The notes below the pieces were generated by a model, which was not told the origin of the DNA, searched no databases, and saw only the letters and a program-made list of their open reading frames with translations. This document shows, one piece after another, positions 5,869 to 7,274 of a stretch of 7,274 nucleotides of DNA; position 1 is the stretch's first letter; every line of letters begins with the position of its first letter. A program made the position numbers and the translations under genes. Origin of the DNA: Ruminococcus sp. UNK.MGS-30. Its GTDB lineage: Bacteria; Bacillota; Clostridia; Oscillospirales; Ruminococcaceae. The stretch is taken from positions 1 to 7,274 of the forward strand of contig LBCK01000016.1 in NCBI GenBank assembly GCA_000980705.1, in the 5' to 3' direction.

Positions 5869-7190
5869 CTAAAAATTCTCTCCAATTTGAATTTTAATTA
5901 ATTCTACTACATTCATTTGTGCTTTTTCACTTGGAATCAAAGATCTATCTGCAGCAAATGTCGTAATTATTTCTCCGATAATATTGTTGTAATTATAATT
6001 CTTATCTTTCTTTATGAACTCCATTGAATTGTATGGAGAAGATACTGCTAAGTACAAATTATTAATAGCATTTTCATTTAGCTTCAAATTTTTATAATCT
6101 TCCAATTTTGCTAAATGACATAATGTAAGTGCAACCGTATATAGTGCATGATCTGAAGAAATTTGCACCTTTTCATTCTTACTCTCTATATAACGTTCTT
6201 CAAATATTTTATGTGACGAGCTTGCATCTCGTTGTGCTTGGGCTAACCATTGTTGCTTTTCCCTAGAATCATTCGTTATATATGAAGATCTTATGTAACA
6301 TTTAGCCCTTTGGTGAAGATAATTTGGATCGGTGGATAATAAATCATTGAGATTCTCATATATGCCGCGTATTAGAATATTTCCTTGAAAGGTAAAGATT
6401 TGATTGATATTATCGAATAAAATATATTCTTTATATGGTGCATCCTTTTTTCCATACTTTAAATCTGGCTTTCCATAATGTTCAATGATTTTCTGAACGA
6501 TATATTGGTAAGCCTTGATTATCTTTTCTTGCCCTAAGCTCATTTTCGCTAGGTTGTCTAATTGATTAAACAACCAATATTCCGCATTCACCACATACTT
6601 CATCTGAGAATTATTGCCTGCACTTATTTCGAAAGCCCATGTTCCTTCATCTTCGATTAAAGGAGAAGCACTCTCTTTCTGTGAAAAAAATTCTTCTTCA
6701 AGATTAAGAATAACTACATCCTCTGAATATATTTTTTCCATAGTTGCTAAAGCAATTAAACAAGCAACCTCTTTCACAGTTTCCATTCTGGGAGTAATCT
6801 TATCAAATTGGCTTTTCTGGATTAATCGTTCACTTATATCAATAATATTGTCAGAAATCGACTTGCTTTTAGAAAAAATACCAAACGATGATTTGACTAA
6901 TTTTTCATTTAATTCTTTGCTTTCTTCTGCAGTCAATTTATTTTTCAGTTCAGATGGAATTAGTTCATTTTCCTTAATTACATCCGATATTCTCAAAAGT
7001 GAAAGAAGGCTCATTAAATCACGATTACTTTTGCTTTCTATAATAACAAATGAATTCTGCCGCTTAATCCTTTCTAAATCGCTTCGAACAATATCTTCAA
7101 TCTGTTTCTCAGAAAGCACTTTGCTATCTGCAATTATCAAGCAATTCTCCCTATGGAGCAACGATGAAAAAGCCTCATTATTTAGGAAAC
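5869..7190 (-). pseudogene. 5'-truncated remnant of a large protein, probably P-loop NTPase with helical repeats
   Basis: The frame is open from an in-frame stop at 7230 down to TAG at 5869. The only early starts are weak: a TTG at 7161 (430 aa) has no well-placed ribosome binding site. The protein therefore seems to have lost its N-terminus. Counting from that TTG, residues 7-12 (CLIIAD) resemble a Walker B strand, and 38-45 (FVIIESKS) resemble the next core strand of a P-loop ATPase; no Walker A motif is present. The rest is helical; residues about 264-375 (DPNYLHQRAKCYIRSS, then ALYTVALTLCHLAKLEDY) have a TPR-like look. STAND-type NTPases with such C-terminal repeats are often antiphage proteins, which is inference here. 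Codon use is A/T-rich compared with the recombinases, suggesting a separate origin. It could still be expressed as a short protein. Confidence 0.6.
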
Positions 7191-7235
7191 GCTGAACAAA
7201 AGCACAGTTGAAAAAGCAAATCGATAATTACGACT

Positions 7236-7272
7236 AAAACAGCAGTATTTTGACTAAAATACTGCTGTTTTT
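7236..7272. terminator. Perfect 16-bp hairpin, bidirectional terminator or element end
   Basis: AAAACAGCAGTATTTT (7236-7251) pairs perfectly with AAAATACTGCTGTTTT (7256-7271) around a GACT loop. A-rich left and T-rich right flanks make it a possible terminator in both directions. It lies just upstream of the point where the truncated minus-strand gene loses its N-terminus, so it may belong to an inserted element rather than to that gene. Confidence 0.65.
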
Positions 7273-7274
7273 CA

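Noticed and set aside
6614..7195. Plus-strand open frame of 193 codons
   Set aside because: It is the antisense of the NTPase-like gene, with serine/leucine/isoleucine-rich composition typical of a complementary frame and no domain signal.

Overview
The window looks like DNA from a Clostridia-type Firmicute, probably a Ruminococcaceae/Oscillospiraceae-like gut bacterium. This rests on strong AGGAGG ribosome binding sites, A-rich coding sequence, a clostridial-style prophage amidase with a SPOR-like repeat, and large serine recombinases of the 'KS(V/I)SRFARNT' type. Genus cannot be fixed from the sequence.

Positions 1-1160 are the end of a phage lysis module. The 3' end of an unidentified gene (a holin would be expected here) is followed one base later by a Zn-dependent N-acetylmuramoyl-L-alanine amidase, and the module closes with a strong terminator.

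Positions 1206-4972 are a four-gene, same-strand recombination module: a 61-aa helical protein, a 514-aa large serine recombinase, a 132-aa protein that is only the recombinase DNA-binding domain (no catalytic serine, no zinc ribbon), and a second 518-aa large serine recombinase. The last three genes are tightly coupled (an ATGA overlap, then a 0-bp gap) and end at a strong hairpin terminator. Lysis genes followed by serine recombinases is a familiar layout for one end of an integrated prophage or phage-derived element.

Positions 4980-5420 (minus strand) encode a pRiA4b ORF-3-like protein, convergent with the recombinase operon. Positions 5421-5868 have no gene but carry a cluster of repeats built on a GCACT core (three 22-bp direct copies plus inverted copies) and several hairpins. 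This is a candidate for recombinase binding, an attachment region or autoregulation.

Positions 5869 to about 7190 (minus strand) hold a visibly A/T-richer open frame that looks like the C-terminal part of a large P-loop NTPase with helical repeats, of the kind seen in bacterial defence proteins. Its N-terminus is missing. The last 80 bases include a perfect 16-bp hairpin and may belong to another inserted element that cut the gene.

The most interesting items are the catalytically empty recombinase fragment co-translated between two complete recombinases, and the GCACT repeat cluster downstream of them.
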